Shown piece after piece: positions 1 through 9,816 of a stretch of DNA of 64,000 bases. The stretch is taken from positions 35,665 to 99,664 of the forward strand of contig BRYA01001055.1 in assembly GCA_030267965.1 (NCBI GenBank), written 5' to 3'. Made by a program: the position numbers and the translations under genes. Origin of the DNA: Triparma columacea (taxonomy: Eukaryota > Sar > Bolidophyceae > Parmales > Triparmaceae). Below the pieces are notes generated by a model that saw only the letters and a program-made list of their open reading frames with translations, was not told where the DNA came from and did no database searches. Numbering within the stretch: the first letter of the stretch is position 1; every line of letters starts with the position of its first letter.

Positions 1-2653
1 TCCTTAAGGTAACGCTCGAGAAGCTTGTTCGTTGCACTGTTGTTGACGACGTGCTCGAAGTTCTTGATGTTCTCCCTCAACCTCGCTTGAATCTCCTTAA
101 TATCTTCTTTGTTAGACTTCTGAGTTTTGATGCTCCTCTTCTTCTCTTCGATCTTGTTCTTGAGGACGAGCCACTTTTCCGTCTCCTGGATGACCACCCT
201 AAGGTAGGACTTCGTCATGATCACCTTACAGCGATCGATGTCAGCTTGGTTAATGTGTCCGTTGCGCAATTTGGTAAGCTCCTCCTTGAGCTGCCTCAAC
301 GCTATGAGACCCTCAAGGTCGCTCATGAACTGCTTCGAGACCTTGTTGGACGAAACGAGCTGCGGAATAATCTTCTTGTGGAAGGAAAGGAGATCATAGA
401 GAGACCTAAGTTGGCGGCCGTACTGGGCCTCCTCCTTGACGCAGAATTCGATCTCTTGCTCAGGGGCGAGGTTGAACTCAAACCTGGAAAAGTTCGCCGT
501 CTTCTTGACGCACTTGTCTTGAGTTGTGATGACGAAGCCTCCGTGGAGAGGGGAGGCAGTGTGATCGACATAGAGCTTACTCACAGACTTTTCTGAAGAG
601 CAGTTCTTAATCGTGTACTTAGTCTCGCGCTCCGCCTGAAAACAAACTTGGATTCCATCGTTTTTCTGCCTCCCACTGCAATCGATGTATGTAAGCTCAC
701 ACCTGATGATCTCGTCTTTGTTTGATCCCTCAGTAACTTTTCTAGCAACATCCACTGAACTGTCATAAGCGAAAGGGTGTTTTGAAGAGGGTGAGAATTT
801 TCGTGGTGATAAAGGGAGGGAGGGGATCTACGCTCGACCTTACCTGTCTTCTCCGTACTCAATGAGCTCGTCGTCTCCGGGAATCATGGGGGTGAAGTTG
901 ATTTGAGAAACGAACCTGTCGTCGTCGAAGATACTCATGTCTCCCGGGGAAAGCGGAGTATCGCTATCGTTGAAGAGGTGAATAACTTTCTTCACAGCAA
1001 CCTCACTCTCCTTTGGGTCGTAGTGCAGAACACGGTCCCCGAGGAGGGCAAAGTTTCCGATCGGAACCATAGCAGATTCTGTGACGAGTGAATCGAAGCG
1101 AAGACCGAAGGGTTGCTGTTAAGTGGTTGGGTTGTCTTTTTGTGATTTTCATCCACCCTCTCACCTCCCGACTTGATGGAGCATAGTTCCTTGCTCTCGT
1201 AGATCACATCGTGCATCTGGCACTGCCTGACGTTGAGTGACTCGTACTGAAAGTCATCATCGTCCACCGTGATATTGCGAGACGTCGCCTGAAGTGACAC
1301 GTTTCCAGGTCCCCCACGAAGGCGCAGGACGAGGTGGATGGTAGACTCCTTCTGGATGTTGTAGTCCATAAGGGAGCGGCCATCATCGAGCTGCTTTCCG
1401 GCGAAGATGAGGCGTTGCTGGTCCGGGGGAATTCCCTCCTTGTCTTGGATTTTTTTCTTCACAGCGTCGATGGTATCAGAATACTCGGTGTCAAGGGTTA
1501 TGGTCTTGCCGGTGAGTGTCTTGACGAAGATGTTGCCGCCACTGGAGTAGTTGGCTTTTTTAATCTCCGCCATTGCCTTCGATTTAGCAACGGGGTTGGA
1601 AGAGGACGACGATGAAAGAAGGGTGACCTCGGAGGGAACAAGAGAAATAGAAATGTTTGACCAGTCCTCAGAAGTGGTGTTGGTGACGTTTCCAAAGACG
1701 TTGAGGTAAACCCTGCTGTCGGTTGCGAGGGATGTGGAGTCAGCCATGGCATCGGCGTCGTCGATCGCGGAGGCAGCAACAAACTCAGACTGAACTTGGT
1801 CCCAGTCGCGGTTCTCCTTTGGGATGTTCATTCGGTACGAGCACCTCCACTCCTTCATCTTTCCAACATGACCGACAGACATTTTTCTCGGCTCCTCGTC
1901 GCTACCACTCCTCTTCGTCTTGATGCTGATTCTCGTCTTCCCGGTGGGGTTAGGCTTGGGCTTCTTGTTGGACATGTTCTTACTAAGAGCTGCCATGAGC
2001 TGCTCCTGGAGGTACTGGTCGATTATCCTAAAGGACTTTAGGGAGGAGAGGGGGATTGAGGAGACAGTGCAGGTCGCAGAGTTGAGGATTGATATTTGGG
2101 AGTAGAACTCAATGACGGGAGAATCATGACGCAATTGCTCTTTCTTCTTTTCGATCGACATCAACAGGCACTCGGTAATCGCACCGTCTGTCGTTGTCAA
2201 CTCAAGTCTGGATCCAATGAGTGAGGACAGAATATCACCCTGAGACTTGAGGACACCGAAGTTGAACGGGAAGAGGTTAGTATCAGAAGGGGTGTCGCCA
2301 GGAACGGGGTTCGAGGTGAGGTTAGATGTGTCCTTCGAATCAAAGTTTATTGAAACGGAGGTTGTATCGGGAGGAGGAGTGAGGGAAAGAGTGTCAACTG
2401 CGGTTTTGGGGGTCGAGAGTGGAGTAGGGGGGTGGAGATTGGTGTGTTAGGGTAGTCAGGTGGTGCAAGGGTAGCGAAAACCCACGTATTGGCTTTCCAA
2501 GATTGAAGGCTCACCCACGAGGTCTCTCTCTTTTTGTTGAACTTCCAATATGTAATCATTTCCTCCGTCAGCCTTCGCCTCGCGTTGAAAGAAGGCAAGA
2601 GGAGAGGTGTAGAGTGTAACGTGTTTGAGCGATAATTGTTTGGGGGACTGCAT
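1..2653 (-). CDS. DUF4140/DUF4139 (mucoidy-inhibitor A-like) protein with embedded ubiquitin; 3' end outside window
   Basis: Exons by phase matching: 2653-2515, 2397-1165, 1078-844, 759 to beyond base 1. Donors are GTGAGC, GTGAGA and GTAAGG. The start is chosen because [18 protein letters not shown] at the N-terminus fits the DUF4140 strand (xVTVYxxxAxVxR). Exons 2-4 carry the DUF4139 region, including an [16 protein letters not shown] stretch and a [12 protein letters not shown] stretch typical of that family. A near-complete ubiquitin is coded at 1531-1310, in the middle of the DUF4139 region; it keeps the lysines equivalent to K6, K11, K48 and K63 and ends LRLRGG followed by Pro. The C-terminal exon is predicted helical or coiled-coil and is still open at the window edge. 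The molecular function of eukaryotic DUF4139 proteins is unknown to me. Confidence 0.8.
1310..1531 (-). other. Embedded ubiquitin domain
   Basis: This segment codes about 74 residues that align with ubiquitin from [13 protein letters not shown] to the C-terminal LRLRGG, with roughly ten substitutions by eye (for example [12 protein letters not shown] in place of LEVESSDTIENV). It lies within one exon, so it is not a splicing artefact, and the DUF4139 sequence continues in frame on both sides. The residue after GlyGly is proline. Most deubiquitinases cut poorly before proline, so the domain may stay attached (inference). Confidence 0.9.
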
Positions 2654-3032
2654 TTTGATTTGCTAAGAATTTTGCTTTGGTAGGATCCTTGTTGTTGGGT
2701 CTTGCATGAGGAAATATCTTGAGTCTTGAATACCGAGGGGAAAATTGGGGTGATGAGAGACTGAAAAGGGTCGGGTGAGGGACGGACAGTCCGGTCTAAG
2801 TGATAAGAGGTAGGAGCACTCCATGAAAAGGCGCTTAAAATGCCTTTCTCCAAAGCAACCCAACCCAATAGGACCAAAGCCAAAAAAATTATTTCTCTTC
2901 TGTAAGATCGATTGAAGAGTATTTGGAGTATTTTTGGAGCTAATAGATACTCAACTGGAGCTTGAGAGGTAGTAGTCAACATAAAGGTCGCGAATTAAAA
3001 AAACTAGCCTCACAAAAACACCTCGGCTTTCC
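2654..3032. promoter_or_regulatory. Divergent intergenic region between DUF4139 and HbpS-like genes
   Basis: This 379-bp spacer separates two divergently transcribed genes and should hold both promoters. It is more AT-rich than its flanks towards 2880-3030. I see no RNA gene or clear repeat. A minus-strand open frame across part of it (from about 2982) has no recognisable domain and its lower part overlaps intron 1 of the left gene. Confidence 0.45.
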
Positions 3033-3605
3033 ATGTCTTCTGCTTCTCTGCGTCTTATGGGCGCTCTTAACATCACTAAGACAATAATAAATGAATGTAA
3101 GGCGAAGGGATACCCGCCAGTTGCCGTGTCGATCCTATCATGCGCTGGAAATCCTGTCACCACTGTCTTAATGGATGGTTGCTCCCCTGTGATTTTTCCA
3201 CAGATGGCTGAGAGCAAGGCAAGGGTTGCGGTGGGGTTCAAGGTGTCGAGTCGGGACTTTGGGGATAAGGTGAGGGCTGGGGTATGGGTGGAGCGGAGGT
3301 GTAAGGGGGGGTTGTTTGTTCACCGAGGAAGGCAAAGACAACTACAACACAATGAACACAATGAAGACACCAATACATCGTCCTCTCCACCTACACCCCA
3401 GTACCTCTCCACCGGCTCCCCGACAAAGATAATGCAGCTTGATAACATGTGTTCAATCTCCAACCTCGCCATGTTCCCTGGCGGTGTCACCATCAAAGAC
3501 GCGTCCGGTAGAATCGTCGGTGGCGTCGGGGTCAGTGGTGCGACCGGTGACCAAGACGAGGAGCTTGCCCTGCTGGGCTCGGAGGCTTACAAGGAGCTAG
3601 AATAG
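3033..3605 (+). CDS. HbpS/GlcG-like (DUF336) protein
   Basis: This is a small heme-binding-protein-HbpS/GlcG-like domain. The C-terminal half has the family hallmarks: an FPGGV stretch, then IVGGVGVSGATGDQDE. An intron is likely at 3270-3401 (GTGAGG to CCCCAG). It is 132 nt, a multiple of three and free of stops, so the whole region reads as one frame of 190 aa. Removing it gives 146 aa and joins FGDK to YLSTGSPTKIMQLDNM, the pattern I expect in fungal and algal homologues (RDKY...K.xxMLxM). Family members bind heme or sit beside glycolate oxidase genes in bacteria; the eukaryotic role is unclear. The gene converges with the M48 gene 85 bp downstream. Confidence 0.75.
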   Translation: MSSASLRLMGALNITKTIINECKAKGYPPVAVSILSCAGNPVTTVLMDGCSPVIFPQMAESKARVAVGFKVSSRDFGDKVRAGVWVERRCKGGLFVHRGRQRQLQHNEHNEDTNTSSSPPTPQYLSTGSPTKIMQLDNMCSISNLAMFPGGVTIKDASGRIVGGVGVSGATGDQDEELALLGSEAYKELE

Positions 3606-3690
3606 AATTGTGGAGGAGTGAGGAGTGTGCACTTGAGAGCCACGAAGAATAAGTGATATTTTGCTGCAAATAGATAGAGGATTTTCCCTA

Positions 3691-4673
3691 TTATACTCTA
3701 TCGTGATTTCTGAACTTCCCCCTCCTCATCGCCTCCCACCTCCTATTAACCTCCCTGCACTCCTCTTCCCTCCCCCTGTTCTTCTCCCAAGTCTCCCTCC
3801 CCCACTTCTTCAAGTTCCCCACCCTCTCCCCGTGGCTTGGGTGTGTGCTTAGGTAAGAGCTCCCCCCTCCCCCCCTACCACCCCCCTTACGCTTCTCGTC
3901 CTTCTCCATCCTTTCGAAAACCTTGCTAGCATCCCTCGGGTCAAAGCAAGCCCTCCCCATCAACTCAACCCCGATAAGATCAGCCTCCCTTTCCATATCT
4001 CGGCTGTGCGGCAGCTCGTACAGGAAAGATTTACCAATCGTCAATACCTTGAACGCTGCGGCGCTTGAATCACCCCCAAAAATCAAACCTGATATACCTG
4101 CCAACGCCAGTGTTGCAAGGCTGGAGACTCCGCTATCTGTTACCTTCTCCCCGGTATGACGTGCCAGGACGTGGCCGATCTCGTGGGCTATAACCGCCGC
4201 TAGTTCTGATTCTGTACGGGCGTATTTGAACATACCAGAGTAAATTACTATATGACCGGGTGGAAGGGCAAAGGCGTTGGGTTGAGATTTATCAGAGACC
4301 GTGACGAAATTCCACCGTTTGTTAGCGTCTGTTGATGTTGCCGCGAGACGGTGACCTATTGCTGATACTGTACTGCTGGCAGGGTGTGAGGGTGGCAGGA
4401 TTGTCAAGCTTGAAGATTTTTTTATTTGCTCAAAGGATGCAGATCCTAGTTGTGCTTCGTAGTGAGGGGTAGTTAAGATGTGACGAGATCGGTTGCTTAC
4501 TGGTACTAGGAGAAGGGTTAGTAGACTGAAAATGTCATCAACCCTCCCCCCTTTTGGAACGATTCCCTGAATTCTAGAATGGAAGTAAACTCACCTGTAT
4601 TTTCCGTCTTTTTGTGGATGTAGTAACCAACAGACCCCAAAACCGGGATCGTAGCCGCTGCCGTTCTGATCAT
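3691..4673 (-). CDS. OMA1: OMA1-like M48 zinc metalloprotease
   Basis: Two exons, 4673-4595 and 4505-3691 (GTGAGT/CCTAG, phase 1), give 297 aa. The zinc site HEIGH is at residues 134-138 with a downstream MEREAD glutamate motif, followed by a hydrophobic stretch (LATLALAGISGLIFGG). That is the arrangement of OMA1/BepA-like M48 proteases. The first exon codes a short arginine-containing hydrophobic N-terminus that could anchor or target the protein to mitochondria. OMA1 is a mitochondrial inner-membrane quality-control protease that cuts OPA1-type targets in animals; that exact role is not implied here. The start codon is 46 bp from the start of the divergent EamA gene. The C-terminus is basic and charged, longer than the catalytic core needs. 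Confidence 0.85.
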
Positions 4674-4719
4674 AGATTTTTTGGCTGGTTTTGGAGAGGT
4701 GCCTAGAGACCGAAGAAAA
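4674..4719. promoter_or_regulatory. 46-bp divergent start-to-start spacer
   Basis: Only 46 bp separate the ATG of the M48 protease (4673, minus) from the ATG of the EamA transporter (4720, plus). Promoter elements and both 5' leaders must therefore lie within the opposing transcripts or this spacer. No TATA-like box is obvious. Confidence 0.5.
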
Positions 4720-6039
4720 ATGTCAGGTTGTAATCTCGCAATACTGGCACTCGTTGCCTTCTTATTGCTGGGTGTGGGTGTAGATTCGTTTTCTCCGTCT
4801 GTTCATACCCCTAAACTCCCACATAACCTTCACTTTCCTGATTTTATTGACTGTCATCATGGCGTCCTTGCCTCCTTTCATTCTCAATCCTCTTCTTCTC
4901 TTCGCCATCTTTACGCCAAGCCCCCCCTTCCTCCCTCTCCCATCGAAGAGAGTCTTAAATCAAAGCTTCCTGCCGTCAACGTCCTCTCAAAAATCCATGA
5001 TACTTCAGTGTCACCCTCACCCCATGTGTCACCCTCTACCCATCCCCTACCCCCCCCATCCTACCACCCAATAGACAAAGCATCCCTACCCACCCCCTCC
5101 TGGAAGTCCAGCCGGTCCGTCTGGATAGCCGCAGTCGCCGTAGTTTCCATATGTTGGGGTATGAATTTCCCAGTCACCAAGCTGGTTACTGATTCCTCCA
5201 CCCCCGCCTTAACCGTCCCTCCCGGTTCCTTCGTTGCTATACGTTTCGGCCTCGCGGGGCTGGCTTTCTCGCCCCTCCTCGCGAGGAGTGAGGACCTTGG
5301 GAAGACGCTTAGAGCTGGGGCGGAGGTTGGGATATATTTGGCCTTGGGTTATGTGAGCCAGGCGGTGGGGCTGGTAACGGAGGGGGCGGGGGAGGCGGGT
5401 TTCCTGTGCTCGCTCCAGGTTGTTTTTGTGACGCTCGTCGGGGCGGTTAGGAAGGGGGGGATCACATTCAGAGAGGGCCTGAGCGCAATGCTGGCTGTGG
5501 CGGGGGTGGGGGTACTTGAGGGGATTGGGGGGGGGATGGAACTGGGACCGGGGTTCTGGCTGCTTATGCTGCAGCCGTTCATGTTCGGGATGAGCTACCT
5601 GAGAATCGAGAAGTACATGAAGTCCACGGACAGCCTGAGCTTCACTGCAAGCCAGCTGATTTTCACAGCGTTGTTCGCGGGAATTTACAGCGTAGTGGGC
5701 GAGGGGGGGGTAGAAGGTCTAGCGGGTAGCTTCGGTGGTATCGTCGGTGACGGTTGGCTCAGCCCTCAGGCTCTGGCTGTCGCTTACACTGCGGTGTTCG
5801 GAACCATCATCAGCATAGCGCTGGAGACGGAGGCACTCAAGCACGTTAGCCCGAGGGAGACGAGCGTGGTGCTGACGACGGAACCGCTGATTGCAGGGCT
5901 GGGGGGGGCGTGGCTACTGCATGAACAATTCCAAGGGTGGCTAGGAGCGGCGCTCATCTTGGGGGCTAGCGCAGTCACTTTTTTACCAGCTTTTGGGGGG
6001 GAAGGAGGGGAAGGGGGGGGGGGGGAAACGGGGGAGTAA
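4720..6039 (+). CDS. EamA/DMT-family transporter, probably plastid-targeted
   Basis: This is a single-exon gene of 439 aa. The start is the first ATG; an in-frame TTG 13 codons upstream extends the frame but is not a likely start. Residues 1-30 are a signal peptide ending VDSFSPS, with Phe at the predicted cleavage point as in stramenopile bipartite plastid presequences, then a Ser/Pro-rich transit-like stretch to about residue 130. From there about ten hydrophobic segments form two EamA repeats. The first begins WIAAVAVVSICWGMNFPVTK, the usual start of a drug/metabolite transporter, and the second ends LGAALILGASAVTFLPA. The tail is Gly/Glu low complexity. The substrate cannot be told from sequence. 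Confidence 0.85.
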   Translation: MSGCNLAILALVAFLLLGVGVDSFSPSVHTPKLPHNLHFPDFIDCHHGVLASFHSQSSSSLRHLYAKPPLPPSPIEESLKSKLPAVNVLSKIHDTSVSPSPHVSPSTHPLPPPSYHPIDKASLPTPSWKSSRSVWIAAVAVVSICWGMNFPVTKLVTDSSTPALTVPPGSFVAIRFGLAGLAFSPLLARSEDLGKTLRAGAEVGIYLALGYVSQAVGLVTEGAGEAGFLCSLQVVFVTLVGAVRKGGITFREGLSAMLAVAGVGVLEGIGGGMELGPGFWLLMLQPFMFGMSYLRIEKYMKSTDSLSFTASQLIFTALFAGIYSVVGEGGVEGLAGSFGGIVGDGWLSPQALAVAYTAVFGTIISIALETEALKHVSPRETSVVLTTEPLIAGLGGAWLLHEQFQGWLGAALILGASAVTFLPAFGGEGGEGGGGETGE

Positions 6040-6158
6040 ACGTCCCCCAGATGCACCGCCTGTGGTAGTATACACATCTGTTGTTTTCGATAAAATACTT
6101 TGATTTCATTTCTTGGTTCAGTTTCTTGGTCCTCAGCAAACCACCTTGGAAAAAAACA

Positions 6159-7684
6159 ATGAAACGGAAATATGGTGACGCAGGCTCAGAATCCTGTTCA
6201 GTTGGCGCCGTTCTTCTCAATCATATGTCATTAGACGTCTCAAATATATGCATAGATGAAATAACAATAGAATCATCAAAGCAGAGAATTATCCGGGCCA
6301 AGAAGCACCTACAGAAGGGGACTATCGTGCTCCGTATCCCCTCCTCCAAGACAATAACGTCCTCTGTTACAACATTGCAGCAACTTCAATCGTCATGTTA
6401 CCCCTTAACCAACAAAAATTACCTCCCAATCACCGATACTGCCTTAGTGCTTGCTCTAATCTCTCTCCCTTCAACACATCCGTACATTCAAATACTACCA
6501 GAGTCGTTCGATGAAGAGCTTCCTGTTAACTGGTCACACGCAACTCTGTCTGATCTCCTCAAGGGCAGCGAAGGTATCCTAAAGGTAAGACTTAAGGGTT
6601 GTTCTTCTTCTAGTGGGCCTCAATTACCCTTGCTGCGCCAGTTCTAGCGCTGGTGCTCACAATCGAATCCTCCCTCTAATTCTCTCCCCCCTCATCCTCC
6701 TCCTTAAAGTCGATAAGCTCCCGTTCGTCTGCTCTCCAGCACACCCACGCGCACCTTGCCTTACACAATCTGCTCCCCTTTGGTGCGGAAGATCTCCGTA
6801 CGTTCGTATGGGGTCACTGCGTTCTGACCTCTAGGGCCTTCCGGCTCACCAGCAAGGCGGGGGGGGTGAGCTTGGAATGCTTCGTACCTGTTATGGACTT
6901 ATGCAACTCACAGAGACCTAGACAATGCGAATACGGGATAGAGGAGGGGGAAAACGGGGAGGTTGACGTCGTTCTTAGGGCTAGGAGGGAAGTGGGGGAA
7001 GGTGAAGAGATTACATATAGCTACGGAGCACTGGGGGGAGCGAGGACACTGGTCGATTACGGGTTTGTGGTGGAAACCGTTAGGGAACCTGACGGGAGCT
7101 GTAATGAAGTGGTGGAGATTGAAATGGGGGGAACGTGGGTGGGACTTAGAGGGAAGGGGGGGGGGGGGGGATACACTTACGGGGGACTTAAGGGGATGGT
7201 GGAGGCGGTTGGGGGGGGGGGAGGGGAAGGGGGGATTTGGGATTTGTTGGAGGAGGAGGGGGGGGGGGAGGGGGGGGGAGAGGGAGAGGAAGAGGAAGAG
7301 GAAGAGGAAGAAGAAGATTTTGATATTTATGGAGAAATTGAAGATGACAGTGGAGAGGAGGGGGTGGTCGAGGGGGCTGTTGAAGCGCTGGGGGAAGTAG
7401 GGAGGTTGTTGGAGGAGAAGATCAGAGCTTACGGGGAGGGGAGGGAAGGGGGAGGGAGGGAGCTTTACTGCAGGACACTACAAAGTATCGAGAAGAGTAT
7501 TCTTGCATTTTACAGGGACGCAGCTGGGGAAGTTAGGAAGGTGGCCATGAGGATCAAGGAGGGGGAGGACGTTAAGGAAATACTAGAGGGGTGGGAGGCG
7601 AGGAAGAGGGGGGGGGGGGCAGGGGAGGTAGACGAGGAGATGGAGGACTTGGTAAAGAAGTTCGTCATGATCAACTTTGCGTGA
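6159..7684 (+). CDS. SET-domain methyltransferase of the SETD3/SETD6/Rubisco-LSMT type
   Basis: Exons 6159-6584 and 6710-7684 (GTAAGA to TTAAAG, phase 0) give 466 aa. The N-terminal part fits the opening of plant-type SET proteins (IIRAKKHLQKGTIVLRIPSS). Exon 2 has the W...VLTSRAF block, a VPVMDLCNS block and EEITYSYG...YGFV near the end of the SET domain. In most active members the second block reads NH; here the histidine is serine. A Gly/Glu low-complexity insert (about 7140-7340) sits between the SET core and a C-terminal helical substrate-binding region. Targets of this class include Rubisco, actin and ribosomal proteins; the substrate here is unknown. Confidence 0.8.
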
Positions 7685-7861
7685 TCAATTGTGATGGTAC
7701 TAATACAAAGAAGATTATTTACCATCCACCTAATTTCCACCTCTTCGCCCCCCGTTCACGTGCTCGTGGTCTGTCATCCCGAGCCTTTCCCTCTTCAACT
7801 TCCTCTCGGCTCTAATCTGCTCGATCTCCTGCACGAGGAGTTATAATTTGGGACACAGTGA

Positions 7862-9229
7862 TTAGAAAGAGAATACATATGTGCGTGTAGTGCTTGAATT
7901 ATCTAAAGCAACCCTTTCACTCGTTGTTCGTCCCCCCTTCCTCGCCGTTCTCACCTCCTCCGTCCTCTTTGGTTTCATACTTCTTCTCTTCCTGACCTTT
8001 TTGTCGTTCCCAGGGATGTTAGATAGTTCTTCTCCACCTCCGCCACCTCCACCTCCATCTCCAATCACGGCGCTCAACAACGACGAGAACTCGCCACCCT
8101 CTGCAAACTCCGTCAACTTGGCGACAGCCTCTTCATCCCCCACTGAGTCCCACAAAATGTCCGCGATTCGCCGGTGGGCAAACGTGTTTTTGCAGGCCAG
8201 CAGAGTGTCGAGGGGGGGCATGTCTCCGTCGTCTATCCAGCGGCTCTGAATGTCATTCTTGCTGGAGTGATAGCGGCACAAAAACTCAAAGTGCCACGGA
8301 AAAAAGTAGGAAGCCATCTTACGGCCCCGCGCGTCATCTCGGAAGTGATCTTTGTTGTACTGCGCTAGTCGGCGATATACTGCAACCCTGTCTCTGGCAG
8401 ATGGGTTCCACCGAACGCCCGTCTCGAACTCCTGGAATATCCAAGGCTTCTCTAAAGCACCCCTCCCAACCATAACTGAATCCACGCCTGTCGATTCTAT
8501 CTTTGCCCGTGCGTCCTCGTGGGTAAGAATATCGCCGTTCCCCACGATCAGCATATCCGAATCCCTTGACTCCGCCACCACCTTTGCAATCTCGTCCCAG
8601 TTCGCTGCGTTAGAATAACGCTGTTGTGCAGTCCTTCCGTGAATCGTTAGGGCTGCGGCACCGGCGTCCCGCATCTCCTTTGACACCCTCATCACGTTGT
8701 TCTTGTTGTCGGCGCCCAACCTCACTTTGACGGTGAGTGGAATGCCAACATCAGCCTCCACTATTCCTAAAACGAGCTCCGCCAACCTGTTCGGATTTCG
8801 CAGCATCGCAGAACCCAGGCCTCTACGAGTTGCCTCGTTGATCGGGCACCCGCAGTTCAAATCGACAAAGTCGATTTGGCCTGCAGCTTTAATGAGCTTG
8901 AGACTTGCGACCGCTTCTTCGACATCGTTGGTCGCTATCTGAACCCCAAACAACCCCCCTTCGTTGGGTGCCCTACGTAGCCTCGCATGCTCCACCGCGT
9001 CTCCTTTAAGCAGGTTCCGAGCGTAAATCATCTCCCCAAAGGCAACCTTGCAGCCAAAGTCCGCACAGAGCCGCCTGTAGGGGAGGTTGCAACCTCTCGT
9101 GAGAGGTGCGAGTATCATTTGATCTCGAAATCCAGCAGGTAGTGCGAGTGCGTCCAGCTGAAGCAACAAAATAAGCAGAAGAAAGCCCACAGGCTCGACT
9201 GAAGTTGGCAGAAATCGTGTTTTGGTCAT
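7862..9229 (-). CDS. tRNA-dihydrouridine synthase
   Basis: This single-exon gene codes 455 aa of a DUS flavoprotein, which reduces uridine to dihydrouridine in tRNA using FMN and NADPH. It has the opening LAPLTRGCNLPYRRLC, the catalytic-cysteine loop VDLNCGCPINEATRRGLGSAML, the TVKVRLG strand, the IHGRTAQQRYS site and the VGNGDI and MVGRGAL FMN phosphate-binding turns. It looks closest to the Dus3 group but has no CCCH zinc fingers. Residues 10-32 are a leucine-rich hydrophobic stretch that could be a signal or anchor. The C-terminus has a poly-Gly tract and a basic KKVRKRRSMKPKR patch that could act as a nuclear signal. It converges with the SET gene 177 bp away. Confidence 0.9.
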   Translation of the reverse strand: MTKTRFLPTSVEPVGFLLLILLLQLDALALPAGFRDQMILAPLTRGCNLPYRRLCADFGCKVAFGEMIYARNLLKGDAVEHARLRRAPNEGGLFGVQIATNDVEEAVASLKLIKAAGQIDFVDLNCGCPINEATRRGLGSAMLRNPNRLAELVLGIVEADVGIPLTVKVRLGADNKNNVMRVSKEMRDAGAAALTIHGRTAQQRYSNAANWDEIAKVVAESRDSDMLIVGNGDILTHEDARAKIESTGVDSVMVGRGALEKPWIFQEFETGVRWNPSARDRVAVYRRLAQYNKDHFRDDARGRKMASYFFPWHFEFLCRYHSSKNDIQSRWIDDGDMPPLDTLLACKNTFAHRRIADILWDSVGDEEAVAKLTEFAEGGEFSSLLSAVIGDGGGGGGGGEELSNIPGNDKKVRKRRSMKPKRTEEVRTARKGGRTTSERVALDNSSTTRTYVFSF

Positions 9230-9816
9230 AACGACAAATAATTTTCAGCTGTAAAATGATACCTAGAAGCGATTAGATCAGAAGTTGAACCACTGAGAAG
9301 TTGTCGGCTTAGGTTTAGGAAATAGGGGCAGTCCTGATTTTGACAGATTTTTTTTGACGGTGATACGAGTAATTTTTTTCCTCAAATATCTCGCATAATT
9401 ATTATGAATCATTTTAATATTATAATTGAGCATAACGTGTACAAACCTTAACTTAATACTCATCTATATATTTCTTAATTTTTAATATAATTCTAATTTG
9501 ATAAATTTTATGGGTTTTAAATCGATACATTAAAATTGACTAAAATTATCAGTATCTATATCGAGAAAAAATATATCTTCAAAAATGTAAAAATTCATTT
9601 GAAAAGTAATTTAGATTGCAACCTTCATAAAAGTATTATGGATCATAAAAAGAAATATTTTATTAATGATAAATATTACCGTCTTCAAATCGTTAGGCAA
9701 TTTTTTTTTGTCATTTTGGGCTGGATTTTAAACCACAAGATTTAGCTGTACACGGTTCTTAATCCTGGAATTTCTGTTTCATCAATCGTTATACAATACA
9801 TATATACCCTGGACAA
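9230..9816. other. AT-rich intergenic island
   Basis: This 587-bp spacer lies between the divergent DUS and Nudix genes. The core 9361-9720 has 76 G or C in 360 bases by my count (about 21%), far below the surrounding coding DNA. It has long A and T runs and no convincing reading frame, tRNA or repeat. The shift in composition is abrupt on both sides. Confidence 0.8.

Noticed and set aside
51..596. Plus-strand 181-aa open frame
   Set aside because: It is antisense to the C-terminal coiled-coil exon of the DUF4139 gene; the minus-strand reading fits the spliced protein.
2347..2982. Minus-strand 211-aa open frame
   Set aside because: It overlaps exon 1 and intron 1 of the DUF4139 gene in another frame and has no recognisable domain.
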